Assembly (NCBI GenBank): GCA_045646865.1
Contig: JAZRLM010000021.1
Location: forward strand, 1-55,749
Length of the DNA stretch: 55,749 nucleotides
Reading direction: 5' to 3'
Source of the DNA: SIG440 sp045646865
Lineage (GTDB): Bacteria; Bacillota; Clostridia; Monoglobales; Monoglobaceae
Below, piece after piece: positions 41,071 to 49,903 of this stretch; positions within the stretch are counted from its first letter, which is position 1; every line of letters starts with the position of its first letter. A model generated the notes under the pieces. It did not search any database, was not told where the DNA came from, and was given only the letters and a program-made list of their open reading frames with translations. A program made the position numbers and the translations under genes.

Positions 41071-41775
41071 ATGCTGGGCGTTATTATAAATGTTATAACC
41101 GTAATACTTGGTTCAGCGGCAGGGCTGATTTTTAAAAAGGGGATTCCTGAAAAAGTCAGCACGGCTGCCATGACTGGCTTGGGTGCCTGTACTTTATATA
41201 TAGGTATATCAGGAAGCTTATGCGGTGAAAATGTCCTCATTGTAATCGCATCAGTTGTGTTGGGTGTAATATCAGGAACACTTTTGAATATTGACGGGGC
41301 GATAAACAGATTAGCAAAGAATGTTGAAACAAAGTTCAAAAAAGAAGGTCAGAATATTTCTGTTGCAGAAGGGCTTGTTACCGCAACCCTTTTATTCTGT
41401 GTTGGTTCTATGACAGTTACAGGTTCCATTCAGGCAGGACTTACAGGAGATAATTCTGTGCTTATAACCAAAGCAACGCTTGACCTTGTATCTTCTATGA
41501 TGCTTGCTTCAAGTCTTGGCTTTGGAGTAATGCTTGCCTCTGTTTCGGTATTTGTTATTCAAGGCGGTCTTGTTCTTCTTGCAGGACTTCTTGCTCCGTT
41601 AATGAGTACAGCGGCAATTAACGAAATGACATGTGCAGGGTCAATTCTGATTATTATGATAGGTACAAACCTGATGGGAATTACTAAAATTAAAGTTGCA
41701 GACTTTCTGCCTGCCATTATATATGCGCCTGTAATTTATAACCTTGTAGATTTAATATCGAACTTGATTGAATGA
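41071..41775 (+). CDS. DUF554 integral membrane protein
   Basis: 234 residues with about seven hydrophobic segments, beginning MLGVIINVITVILGSAAGLI; the family core FCVGSMTVTGSIQAGLTGD and AAINEMTCAGSILIIMIGTN are visible. DUF554 proteins are of unknown function and are sometimes suggested to be transporters. It starts 14 nt after the ACT gene and so is part of the T-box 2 transcript. That makes transport of the ligase substrate or product conceivable, but there is no direct evidence. Confidence 0.85.
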   Translation: MLGVIINVITVILGSAAGLIFKKGIPEKVSTAAMTGLGACTLYIGISGSLCGENVLIVIASVVLGVISGTLLNIDGAINRLAKNVETKFKKEGQNISVAEGLVTATLLFCVGSMTVTGSIQAGLTGDNSVLITKATLDLVSSMMLASSLGFGVMLASVSVFVIQGGLVLLAGLLAPLMSTAAINEMTCAGSILIIMIGTNLMGITKIKVADFLPAIIYAPVIYNLVDLISNLIE

Positions 41776-41784
41776 AATCATAGT

Positions 41785-41815
41785 GAGCCTCCGGAACTTC
41801 ACCGAAGGCTCTTTT
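41785..41815 (+). terminator. Terminator of T-box 2 operon
   Basis: GAGCCT and AGGCTC arms with inner CGG/CCG pairs, followed by TTTTG. Confidence 0.75.
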
Positions 41816-41849
41816 GTTTGTAAAATATAGTTAGTGATGGCGAAAATTG

Positions 41850-41878
41850 TTGACTTTTGAATAATTGCGTGATATAAT
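41850..41878 (+). promoter_or_regulatory. Promoter of xpt
   Basis: TTGACT (41850-41855), 17-bp spacer, TATAAT (41873-41878). The predicted start near 41885 leaves no room for a purine riboswitch. Confidence 0.8.
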
Positions 41879-41917
41879 TTTCCTATTACTATTATTTTGA
41901 CTGTGGGGTGGGCCGTC

Positions 41918-42490
41918 ATAAAGGCGTTAGAGGATAAAATATTGAAAGAGGGTACGGTTTTACCCGGCGATATACTTAAAGTTGACTGTTTTTTAAATCA
42001 TCGCATTGATGTTCCTTTTCTATTGGAAATGGGCAAAGAAATAGCGCGTCTTTACGAAAATACGGGCGTTAACAAGATTCTTACTATTGAAACATCGGGT
42101 ATTCCCATCGCATTTGCTGCAGCACAATTTATGAATGTACCGGTTGTATTTGTAAAAAAGAATAAATCGGAAAACATTTCCGACTCGGTATATTCATCAA
42201 GAGTTACTTCGTTTACACGTAAAAATGTGTATGATGCGGTTGTAAGCAAGGAATTTTTAGGTAAAGAAGATTCTGTTCTTGTTATAGATGATTTTCTTGC
42301 AAAGGGTAATGCATTAAATGGTTTGATGGATATTGTAAATCAGGCCGGAGCCAACCTTGTTGGCTGTGCTATTGCCATTGAAAAAGGTTTTCAGGGCGGC
42401 GGAGATGAGCTAAGGGCAAAGGGTATCAGGGTAGACTCTTTGGCTATTGTAGAGTCGATGACTGATTCTTCGTTAACTTTCCGTAAATAA
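41918..42490 (+). CDS. xpt: Xanthine phosphoribosyltransferase, possible AUA start
   Basis: Type I phosphoribosyltransferase converting xanthine and PRPP to XMP. About 190 residues. PRPP-binding loop SVLVIDDFLAKGNALNG and FLNHRIDVPF are diagnostic. No ATG is available: the ribosome-binding-like GGGGTGGG (41905-41912) lies 5 nt before ATA 41918, which begins IKALEDKILKEGTVLPGDIL, aligning with the normal Xpt N-terminus (M-x-A-L). Other in-frame choices are GTG 41903 and TTG 41897, but neither has a ribosome binding site, so the start is uncertain. First gene of a purine salvage and uptake group. Confidence 0.88.
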   Translation: MKALEDKILKEGTVLPGDILKVDCFLNHRIDVPFLLEMGKEIARLYENTGVNKILTIETSGIPIAFAAAQFMNVPVVFVKKNKSENISDSVYSSRVTSFTRKNVYDAVVSKEFLGKEDSVLVIDDFLAKGNALNGLMDIVNQAGANLVGCAIAIEKGFQGGGDELRAKGIRVDSLAIVESMTDSSLTFRK

Positions 42491-42546
42491 AACAGAATAA
42501 AAAAATAAATATATATAATTTTGCCTAAAGGCAAGGAGGTAACAAA

Positions 42547-43773
42547 ATGAAAAAAATTATTTCAATCATCCTCGTTACTGCTCTTATTGCAACATCAATG
42601 TGTCTGTTTGCAGGTTGCGGTAAAGAAGGAAAACCCGTTGAAAATGCTGCAGGTCTGGCTGATTTAAAGATTGGCTTTATTTTCCTGCACGATGAAAACT
42701 CAACATACGACAAAAACTTCCTTGTAGCAGCCGAAGCAGCTACAGCAGAGCTTGGTCTTAAGCCCGAACAGGTTATTTTCAAGACAAACATTCCTGAAGG
42801 TAATGAATGTTACGAAGCTGCTGCAGACCTTGCAGATCAGGGCTGTGACATCGTTTTCGCAAACAGTTTTGGTCATGAACCTTATATGTTAAAGGCAGCT
42901 AAGGAATTCCCCGAAGTTGAATTCTGCCATGCTACCGGTACTACCGCTCACACAGAAAAGCTTTCTAACTTCCACAATGCATTTGCATCTATCTACGAAG
43001 GCAGATATCTTGCAGGTATCGCTGCTGGTATGAAGCTTAACGAAATGATCGAAAGCGGCAAGATTACTGAAGACCAGGCTAAGATGGGTTATGTAGGTGC
43101 TTATACTTATGCAGAAGTTGTTTCCGGTTACACATCATTCTACCTTGGTGCAAAGTCAGTTTGCCCCAGCGCAACAATGGAAGTTCAGTTTACAGGAAGC
43201 TGGTATGACGAAGCTCTTGAAAAAGAAGCTGCTACCAAACTTCTCAGCAACAACTGTGTACTTATCAGCCAGCATGCTGACTCAATGGGTGCTCCCACAG
43301 CTTGCGAAAATGCAGGTGTTCCCAATGTTTCTTACAACGGCAGCACACAGAGCGCATGCCCCAATACATTTATCATTTCTTCAAGAATCGACTGGGCTCC
43401 TTACTTTAAGTATATTATAAACTCAAGAGCTAACGGCGAGGCTATCGCTGCTGACTGGTGCGAAGGTATTGAAGCAGGTTCTGTTGCACTTACAGATATC
43501 AACGAAGCTGTTGCAGCACCCGGCACAAAAGAAGCAATTGAAGCAGCAAAAGCTAAGTTTGTTGCCGGTGAACTTCACGTGTTTGACACAAACACCTTCA
43601 CAGTTGACGGTAAGAAACTTGATTCTTACAAGGCTGACGTAGATACAGATGAAGCATATACACCTGATACTGAAGTTATTTCTGACGGTTACTTCCATGA
43701 ATCAGAATACCGCAGTGCTCCTTACTTTGATCTTCAGATCGACGGTATCACATTGCTTAACAGCGCATTTTAA
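42547..43773 (+). CDS. BMP-family (PnrA-like) nucleoside-binding lipoprotein
   Basis: 408 residues with lipoprotein signal (lipobox LFAGC, Cys about 22). The periplasmic-binding-type fold of the BMP/PnrA family follows: GFIFLHDENSTYDKNFL, FANSFGHEPYM, KMGYVGAYTYAEVVSGYTSF and SYNGSTQSACPNTFI. It captures purine nucleosides outside the membrane and delivers them to the two permeases encoded downstream. ATG 42547 follows AAGGAGG, 56 nt after xpt. Confidence 0.92.
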   Translation: MKKIISIILVTALIATSMCLFAGCGKEGKPVENAAGLADLKIGFIFLHDENSTYDKNFLVAAEAATAELGLKPEQVIFKTNIPEGNECYEAAADLADQGCDIVFANSFGHEPYMLKAAKEFPEVEFCHATGTTAHTEKLSNFHNAFASIYEGRYLAGIAAGMKLNEMIESGKITEDQAKMGYVGAYTYAEVVSGYTSFYLGAKSVCPSATMEVQFTGSWYDEALEKEAATKLLSNNCVLISQHADSMGAPTACENAGVPNVSYNGSTQSACPNTFIISSRIDWAPYFKYIINSRANGEAIAADWCEGIEAGSVALTDINEAVAAPGTKEAIEAAKAKFVAGELHVFDTNTFTVDGKKLDSYKADVDTDEAYTPDTEVISDGYFHESEYRSAPYFDLQIDGITLLNSAF

Positions 43774-43786
43774 TTGAACTTTTGGG

Positions 43787-43816
43787 TATAGGGCGGGGGA
43801 GTCTCTCCGCCCTATA
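43787..43816 (+). terminator. Hairpin after BMP lipoprotein gene
   Basis: TATAGGGCGG and CCGCCCTATA arms with a 10-nt loop. No strong T-run follows, so it may partly terminate or stabilise the mRNA 3' end. Confidence 0.5.
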
Positions 43817-43878
43817 TTAGATTTAACCCTTGTGTTTTTTAATTAACAAAGAGGTGTGTTGATTAAAAAACATAAGAA

Positions 43879-44074
43879 TTTTTATATATTAGGAAATTGC
43901 GTAATTTCCTAATATATAAAAACAAAATTAAATTGCCCGTGCAAAATTTTCGGCTGTGCCGAAATGCACTTGGGCAAACAAAGCGTTAATGCTCCGACCG
44001 CCGCTTGCGGCGAGCGTCGAAGCCGCTTTGTTTTCTTATAGGAAATTACTACTTTTATGTTGTAATTTTCTATA
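43879..44074. repeat. Dense block of inverted repeats (possible miniature mobile element)
   Basis: Four successive hairpins: a perfect 20-bp repeat (43879-43898/43903-43922), a cruciform (43935-43975, GCCCGTGCA/TGCAC..GGGC with inner TTCGGC/GCCGAA), an enclosing AAACAAAGCG/CGCTTTGTTT pair (43976-43985/44024-44033) with G+C-rich inner stem, and a 13-bp pair (44037-44049/44062-44074). The first and last share the core TAGGAAATT/AATTTCCTA, so the block is bounded by related palindromes. No coding capacity. Confidence 0.75.
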
Positions 44075-44162
44075 TTACAAATAAAGTATACCTTAATCCC
44101 CCAAGATTGGGGGCAGGGGGTTGATGTATTTAATCAAATACTTTTTTACAATGGAGATTGCT

Positions 44163-45707
44163 ATGGAACAAAATATTGCTCTTGAACTAAAAAATATCAC
44201 AAAAACCTTTGGTAGTGTTGTTGCCAATAAAAACATTTCTCTTAAGGTACGAAAGGGCGAAATACTTTCAATTCTGGGAGAAAACGGAAGCGGTAAAACA
44301 ACGCTTATGAATATGGTTTCGGGTATTTATTATCCCGACAGCGGCCATATTTATGCCGACGGCAAAGAAATTGTCATTGCCTCGCCAAAGGATGCCTTTA
44401 ATTATAAAATCGGTATGATACACCAGCATTTCAAGCTGGTGGATGTGTTTAGTGCTGCAGAAAATATTGTTTTGGGTCTTGAAGATGAAAAGGGCTTTGA
44501 TATGCCTAAATACATTGAAAAAATCAAGGAAATAACAAAACAGTACGGTTTTGAGCTTGACCCTTATAAGAAAATATACGAAATGTCGGTATCCGAGAAA
44601 CAGACTGTTGAAATTATCAAAGTTCTGTTCAGAGGAGCAGATATATTGATTCTTGACGAGCCTACCGCAGTTCTTACACCTCAGGAAACGGTTAAACTGT
44701 TTAATGTTTTGAGAAATATGCGCGAAAGTGGAAAAGCGATTATTATTATTACCCACAAGCTCCACGAGGTATTGTCTTTGTCAGACAATGTGGCTGTTTT
44801 GCGCAAGGGTGAGTATGTTGGCACGGTTGAAACTGCTAAGACAAATGAAACAGAGCTTACCGAAATGATGGTGGGCAAGAAAATCTCGTTGAATATTGAA
44901 CGCAGCGATGCTGTTAACTGTGAAGAACGATTGGTTGTAGAAGATATCAGTTGCATAAACCGTGACGGAATTAAACTTCTTGACAATGTTTCGTTTACCG
45001 CCCGTTCAGGGGAAATTCTTGGTATAGCTGGTATTGCAGGCAGTGGTCAGAGGGAACTTTTAGAGGCTATTGCAGGACTTCAGCATTTAGACAGCGGTAG
45101 CGTGATTTATAATAATCCCAAAACCGGCGAGAAAGAAAATCTTCGTGATAAAACACCTCTTGAGATTCGTCAGTTGGGCGTAAAACTAGCTTTTGTGCCC
45201 GAGGACAGACTTGGTATGGGCTTGGTTGGCAATATGGATATTGTTGACAATATGATGCTCAGAAGTTATAAGAAGGGTGACTCTGTGTTCCTGCAGAGAA
45301 AAGCCCCCAAAAATCTTGCCGAGGATATTGTTGAACGACTTGAGGTTGTAACGCCGTCGGTTAACACTCCTGTAAGAAGGCTTTCAGGCGGTAATGTGCA
45401 GAAAATTCTGGTAGGCAGAGAAATCGCATCATCACCCACGGTTCTTATGGCGGCTTATCCGGTCAGAGGTCTTGATATTAACTCATCCTACACAATATAC
45501 AATCTGTTGAATGAACAGAAGAAAAAAGGTGTAGCTGTAATTTTTGTGGGCGAGGATCTGGACGTTTTAATTGAATTGTGTGACAGAATTATGGTTATTG
45601 GCTCAGGTAAAATTACAGGAATTGTAGACGGAAGATATGTTACTAAAGAAGAAATTGGAATATTAATGACAAAATCTGATGAAGAGGGAGGAAATGACAA
45701 TGAGTAA
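44163..45707 (+). CDS. ABC transporter ATP-binding protein (BMP/nucleoside type, two ATPase domains)
   Basis: 514 residues with fused tandem ATPases. The first has Walker A GENGSGKTT, signature MSVSEKQTVEI and Walker B ILILDEPTAVLTP. The second has GIAGSGQRE, signature RLSGGNVQKI and a divergent Walker B (VLMAAYPVRGLD), typical of the YufO/NupO subfamily. It powers nucleoside import with the two permeases downstream. The start ATG 44163 follows TGGAGAT; an earlier in-frame ATG at 44124 is possible. It overlaps permease 1 by 8 nt. Confidence 0.92.
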   Translation: MEQNIALELKNITKTFGSVVANKNISLKVRKGEILSILGENGSGKTTLMNMVSGIYYPDSGHIYADGKEIVIASPKDAFNYKIGMIHQHFKLVDVFSAAENIVLGLEDEKGFDMPKYIEKIKEITKQYGFELDPYKKIYEMSVSEKQTVEIIKVLFRGADILILDEPTAVLTPQETVKLFNVLRNMRESGKAIIIITHKLHEVLSLSDNVAVLRKGEYVGTVETAKTNETELTEMMVGKKISLNIERSDAVNCEERLVVEDISCINRDGIKLLDNVSFTARSGEILGIAGIAGSGQRELLEAIAGLQHLDSGSVIYNNPKTGEKENLRDKTPLEIRQLGVKLAFVPEDRLGMGLVGNMDIVDNMMLRSYKKGDSVFLQRKAPKNLAEDIVERLEVVTPSVNTPVRRLSGGNVQKILVGREIASSPTVLMAAYPVRGLDINSSYTIYNLLNEQKKKGVAVIFVGEDLDVLIELCDRIMVIGSGKITGIVDGRYVTKEEIGILMTKSDEEGGNDNE

Positions 45708-46806
45708 AACGGATAAACTGATTCTTACAACGGTCAATAACTCTCTGGGTCACATTATCAAGCGTGCTGACATTGTATGGTGGAAAGCCTGGAGTATCAG
45801 AATTGTTTCGGTGCTTCTGGCACTTGTGGTGTGTGGATTTGTAACGGTTTCTCTCACAGATCTTAATCCCGTGGAAATGTATATTACTATGGTAAAGGGT
45901 GCTGTTGGTACATCCCGTCTTTTCTGGAATTTACTGCAGAATACAGCAATTCTGCTTTGTGTTGCTCTTGCTGTTACTCCGGCATTCAAGATGAAATTCT
46001 GGAACATCGGCGGCGAAGGTCAGATATTGATAGGCGGTTTGGCTACGGCAACCTGTATGATTTATCTTGGTGGCAAATTGCCAAATGTTGCGCTGATACC
46101 TATTATGTTTATTGCAAGTGTTGTTGCGGCGGCTATATGGGGATTGATTCCTGCATATTTTAAAACCCGCTTCAATTCAAATGAAACACTTTTTACCCTG
46201 ATGATGAACTATGTGGCAATTCAGGTTGTTGCGTATTTCACTCTGGAGTGGTCGGTGCCAAAGGGTTCGGGTACTCCAAGAACTTTGGAATTCGGTCAGC
46301 TTCCCACAATTCTGGGGCAGAAATACCTGATTAATATTCTGATTGTTGCCGTGCTTACGGTTGTTGTATATTTTTATTTGAAATACAGCAAGCAGGGTTA
46401 TGAAATTTCGGTTGTCGGTGAAAGCGAAAAGACTGCAAGATACATTGGTATTGATGTAAAAAAAGTGATTTTAAGAACAATGGCAATATCAGGTGCTCTG
46501 TGCGGTATAGCAGGATTTTTGCTTGTTGCCGGAACAGACCATTCGCTTAAAAGTGATACATCAGGCGGAAGAGGCTTTACTGCAATTATGGTTTCGTGGT
46601 TGGCTAAATTTAACCCGATTTTTATGGTGCTGACATCACTTTTGATTGTATTCCTGCAAAAAGGTGCATCTAAAATTTCAGAAGTTTACAGACTTAATTC
46701 ATCATTTTCCGATATTATCACAGGTATAATTATATTCTTTATTATCGGTTCGGAATTCTTTATTAACTATAAAATCAAGTTCAATAAAAAGGAGGAGAAT
46801 GTATGA
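45700..46806 (+). CDS. ABC transporter permease (nucleoside, BMP type, first subunit)
   Basis: 368 residues with about nine transmembrane segments; family BPD_transp_2, including NIGGEGQILIGGL and VGESEKTARYIGIDVKKV. ATG 45700 lies 8 nt after GGAGG within the end of the ATPase gene. Its TGA overlaps the ATG of the next gene (ATGA). Confidence 0.9.
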   Translation: MSKTDKLILTTVNNSLGHIIKRADIVWWKAWSIRIVSVLLALVVCGFVTVSLTDLNPVEMYITMVKGAVGTSRLFWNLLQNTAILLCVALAVTPAFKMKFWNIGGEGQILIGGLATATCMIYLGGKLPNVALIPIMFIASVVAAAIWGLIPAYFKTRFNSNETLFTLMMNYVAIQVVAYFTLEWSVPKGSGTPRTLEFGQLPTILGQKYLINILIVAVLTVVVYFYLKYSKQGYEISVVGESEKTARYIGIDVKKVILRTMAISGALCGIAGFLLVAGTDHSLKSDTSGGRGFTAIMVSWLAKFNPIFMVLTSLLIVFLQKGASKISEVYRLNSSFSDIITGIIIFFIIGSEFFINYKIKFNKKEENV

Positions 46807-47789
46807 TTACAACCATTATTCAACGTGCGGTTATGCAGGGAACTCCTTTGCTGTTTGGCTCAACCGGCGAAATTCTTACCGAAAAATCAGGACACCTTAA
46901 TCTTGGTATCCCGGGAATTATGTATGTTGGTGCAATCAGCGGTGTTGCAGGTTCGTTCCTTTATGAACAAAGTCTGGCAAGCCCTGATTTGATTAATCCG
47001 TTTATTGCGGTGATTATTCCTCTTGTTTGTTCGCTTATCGGTTCAATTCTGATGGGTCTGATTTATTGCTTTTTGACAGTAACCCTTCGAGCAAATCAGA
47101 ATGTTACCGGTCTTGCCCTCACTACATTTGGTATAGGTGTAGGAAACTTCTTTGGCGGCTCGCTAATTAAATTGGTTAACTCGGATATACCGTCTATTGC
47201 TCTGTCAAACACAAGTACAGCGTTTAAAACTCCGATACCTTTTGTGGACCGACTTGGTTGGTTTGGTGATATATTTTTATCATACGGATTTTTGGTGTAT
47301 GTGGCAATCATTATCGCGTTGCTTTCGTCATTTGTTCTCAACAAAACCCGCGTCGGTTTGCATCTTAGAGCTGTGGGTGAAAGCCCTGAAACTGCTGATG
47401 CGGCAGGCATAAATGTTACCAAGTATAAATACCTTGCTACCTGCATAGGTAGTGCCATTGCAGGCCTTGGCGGCTTGTATTATGTAATGGATTACGCTAA
47501 CGGAGTTTGGTCAAATAACGGATTCGGTGACAGAGGTTGGCTTTCAATCGCGCTGGTTATATTCTCGGTATGGAGACCGTCTCTCAGTATACTTGGGTCA
47601 ATTTTGTTCGGTTTCTTGTATGTAATACCGACTTATATTCCCAACATCAGCGTAAACGCCAAAAAGCTTTTTGAGATGTTGCCTTATGTTGTTACCATTA
47701 TTGTACTTGTTATTACAAGTATGAGAAACAAAAAAGAAAATCAGCCGCCGGCAGCACTTGGATTGCCTTATTTCCGAGAAGAAAGATAA
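46803..47789 (+). CDS. ABC transporter permease (nucleoside, BMP type, second subunit)
   Basis: 328 residues, hydrophobic, family BPD_transp_2. LTEKSGHLNLGIPGIMYVGA and AVGESPETADAAGINVTKYK are typical of the second permease. ATG 46803 overlaps the stop of permease 1, so the two are translationally coupled. A terminator follows. Confidence 0.9.
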   Translation: MITTIIQRAVMQGTPLLFGSTGEILTEKSGHLNLGIPGIMYVGAISGVAGSFLYEQSLASPDLINPFIAVIIPLVCSLIGSILMGLIYCFLTVTLRANQNVTGLALTTFGIGVGNFFGGSLIKLVNSDIPSIALSNTSTAFKTPIPFVDRLGWFGDIFLSYGFLVYVAIIIALLSSFVLNKTRVGLHLRAVGESPETADAAGINVTKYKYLATCIGSAIAGLGGLYYVMDYANGVWSNNGFGDRGWLSIALVIFSVWRPSLSILGSILFGFLYVIPTYIPNISVNAKKLFEMLPYVVTIIVLVITSMRNKKENQPPAALGLPYFREER

Positions 47790-47793
47790 ATAT

Positions 47794-47828
47794 ACAATCC
47801 CGGAATTGTGGAATTCCGGGATTGTTTT
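47794..47828 (+). terminator. Terminator of nucleoside transporter operon
   Basis: A perfect 14-bp repeat (47794-47807/47812-47825) with GTGG loop, then TTTTA. Confidence 0.88.
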
Positions 47829-47856
47829 ATCAATAATTAAATTGAAGGTGATGTAA

Positions 47857-48267
47857 ATGAAAAAAATTATATGTCTGACGATTTGTATATTATGTCTATT
47901 TGTTGCGGCTTGTAACAAAACACCTGAAAAAGGATTGTGGGAAACTGCAACTTATACCGGTGATACCGAACTTGGAAATGGAGCAACAACAGTAAAGGTA
48001 GAGGTTAAAGCAGAAGAAAAATCCGTGACTTTTACCGTTAATACAGATAAAGCAACTCTTGGTGATGCCCTTTTGGAACACAGCCTTATTTCGGGCGAAA
48101 AAGGCGCCTATGGCCTTTATGTGAAGGTGGTTAACGGTATTACAGCGGATTATGATATAAACCAAAGCTATTGGTCGTTGACCAAGGATGGCGGTTATAT
48201 GCAGACCGGAGTTGACGGTACAGAAATTTCTGACGGCGAACATTATGAACTGACTTATACAAAATAA
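47857..48267 (+). CDS. DUF4430-domain lipoprotein
   Basis: 136 residues: lipoprotein signal with lipobox FVAAC (Cys19), then a DUF4430/transcobalamin-C-terminal-like domain (TLGDALLEHSLISGEKGAYG, then NQSYWSLTKDGGYMQTGVDG). Such modules occur in surface proteins and ECF-transporter-linked proteins; ligand unknown. ATG 47857 follows AAGGTGATG. It has its own terminator and no clear partner. Confidence 0.85.
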   Translation: MKKIICLTICILCLFVAACNKTPEKGLWETATYTGDTELGNGATTVKVEVKAEEKSVTFTVNTDKATLGDALLEHSLISGEKGAYGLYVKVVNGITADYDINQSYWSLTKDGGYMQTGVDGTEISDGEHYELTYTK

Positions 48268-48270
48268 ATA

Positions 48271-48301
48271 AAAAAAGCACTTCATACGAAGTGCTTTTTT
48301 T
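48271..48301 (+). terminator. Terminator after DUF4430 gene
   Basis: AAAAGCACTT-CATACG-AAGTGCTTTT with a T-run. The opposite orientation also has an A-run, so it could serve the minus-strand tRNAs too. Confidence 0.88.
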
Positions 48302-48303
48302 GG

Positions 48304-48376
<73 letters not shown>

Positions 48377-48384
48377 ATAAGTGG

Positions 48385-48458
48385 CGATCCGGATGGGGCT
48401 CGAACCCACGACCTCCAGCGTGACAGGCTGGCATTCTAACCAACTGAACTACCGGACC
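48385..48458 (-). tRNA. tRNA-Asp(GTC)
   Basis: Minus strand: acceptor GGTCCGG/CCGGATC, anticodon stem CCAGC/GCTGG around CTGTCAC (anticodon GTC). The CCA end is encoded (complement of 48382-48384). Confidence 0.97.
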
Positions 48459-48477
48459 AAATAAAGACCACTCAAAG

Positions 48478-48506
48478 ATGATACCACAAAGTTTGAAAAA
48501 TGTCAA
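48478..48506 (-). promoter_or_regulatory. Promoter of tRNA-Asp/tRNA-Thr
   Basis: On the minus strand: TTGACA (48506-48501), 17-bp spacer, TATCAT (48483-48478). Confidence 0.85.
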
Positions 48507-48590
48507 GATAAAATATAAATATTTAAACACTAAAATTGCAGGGTTTTCAAATGATATGGTGTGCTTTACCTTACAAGTGGTTATGACATC

Positions 48591-48619
48591 TTGATTTTTT
48601 TATTGAAATATAGTAAAAT
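48591..48619 (+). promoter_or_regulatory. Promoter of MFS gene
   Basis: TTGATT (48591-48596), 17-bp spacer, TAAAAT (48614-48619). Confidence 0.6.
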
Positions 48620-48654
48620 ATATACATATTTTTTACGTATTCAGGAGTTTTATT

Positions 48655-49881
48655 ATGAATAAAAATAATGAGAAATTATCTGTTCGTTGGACATATATGA
48701 TTATCGGCATTGTTGCTATGCTGTTTGCAGGAGTTTTGTATGCGTGGTCTATTCTGAAATCACCTTTGGCAGTTGAATTTTATTGGAGTCCGTCGGAGCT
48801 TGCGTTAAACTTTACATTGGCTATGACATTCTTCTGTATCGGCGGACTTTTGGGCGCACAGCTTTCCAAACGGTTAGGGCACTGTATAGCGCTTTTGTCG
48901 GCAGGGGTTTTGTCTGCAGCAGGATTTATTCTGACCGCAGCTTTGAATAATGTTTCTGTGGTGATGCTGTATATTACATACGGTGTTCTGGCAGGTCTTG
49001 GTATTGGAATTGCTTACAATGTTGTTATAGCAACTGTAAGTGTCTGGTTTCCTGATAAAAAGGGTCTTTGTTCAGGCTGTCTTATGATGGGATTTGGTGC
49101 TTCTGCTCTTATTTTGGGTAATGCGGCTGACCTTATGTTCAAAAGCGCTATTATTGGTTGGCGTACCACCTATGTGACATTGGGAATTGCTATTTTTGTG
49201 GTTTTGGCATTGGCGGGTGCTATACTTAAAATGCCAAGTTCAAATGTTGTTTTTCCAAAAGCGGACAGAGCTGAAACTGTGGGAGAGAAAGATAATGAAA
49301 AACATGAATTTACCTCAAAACAAATGCTTTGCCGTCCGTCGTTCTGGATGTCTTTTATCTGTATATCTTTCTTGGCGGCCGTGGGTAGTTCTGTTATCAG
49401 CTTTGCCAAGGACCTTGCGTTGTCGGTAAATGCTCCCGAAACTTTGGCGGTTTCGTTGGTTGGTGTACTGTCTGTGTGTAACGGGCTTGGCCGTATTTTG
49501 ACTGGTGCAGTATTTGATATTATAGGGCAACGCAAAACAATGCTGTGTGCTAATATTCTTACTATTTGTGCGGCGGCTGTTACTCTGATTGCTGTATCTG
49601 TAAATTCTTTGGCACTGTGTATTGTTGGTCTTTGCCTTACAGGAATGTCATATGGTTCGTGTCCCACTATTACAGCGGCGTTTACATCATCATTTTTTGG
49701 TATGAAAAATTTTTCGAACAATATGGCACTTATGACATTTACGGTTATGATTGGGTCATTTGTTGCCACAGCATCAAATAAAGTGCTTGAAGCAACCGGT
49801 GGATATACAGCTACATTTATGATGCTGTTATCCTTGACTTTTGTGGCATTGGTACTGAATATATTCATTCGCAAGCCATAA
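48655..49881 (+). CDS. MFS transporter, OFA (oxalate/formate antiporter-like) family
   Basis: 408 residues with 12 predicted membrane segments. The N-terminus (RWTYMIIGIVAMLFAGVLYAWSILK) and the segment after TM4 (SVWFPDKKGLCSGCLMMGFGASA) match the OFA branch of the major facilitator superfamily; a hydrophilic central loop lies near residues 205-225. Substrate could be a monocarboxylate such as formate, oxalate or lactate; not set here. ATG 48655 follows CAGGAG. Confidence 0.9.
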   Translation: MNKNNEKLSVRWTYMIIGIVAMLFAGVLYAWSILKSPLAVEFYWSPSELALNFTLAMTFFCIGGLLGAQLSKRLGHCIALLSAGVLSAAGFILTAALNNVSVVMLYITYGVLAGLGIGIAYNVVIATVSVWFPDKKGLCSGCLMMGFGASALILGNAADLMFKSAIIGWRTTYVTLGIAIFVVLALAGAILKMPSSNVVFPKADRAETVGEKDNEKHEFTSKQMLCRPSFWMSFICISFLAAVGSSVISFAKDLALSVNAPETLAVSLVGVLSVCNGLGRILTGAVFDIIGQRKTMLCANILTICAAAVTLIAVSVNSLALCIVGLCLTGMSYGSCPTITAAFTSSFFGMKNFSNNMALMTFTVMIGSFVATASNKVLEATGGYTATFMMLLSLTFVALVLNIFIRKP

Positions 49882-49903
49882 GTAAAACATTGGAGTGAGA
49901 TAT

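Noticed and set aside
41820..41900. Purine riboswitch upstream of xpt
   Set aside because: The promoter at 41850-41878 leaves too short a leader, and no aptamer motifs are seen.
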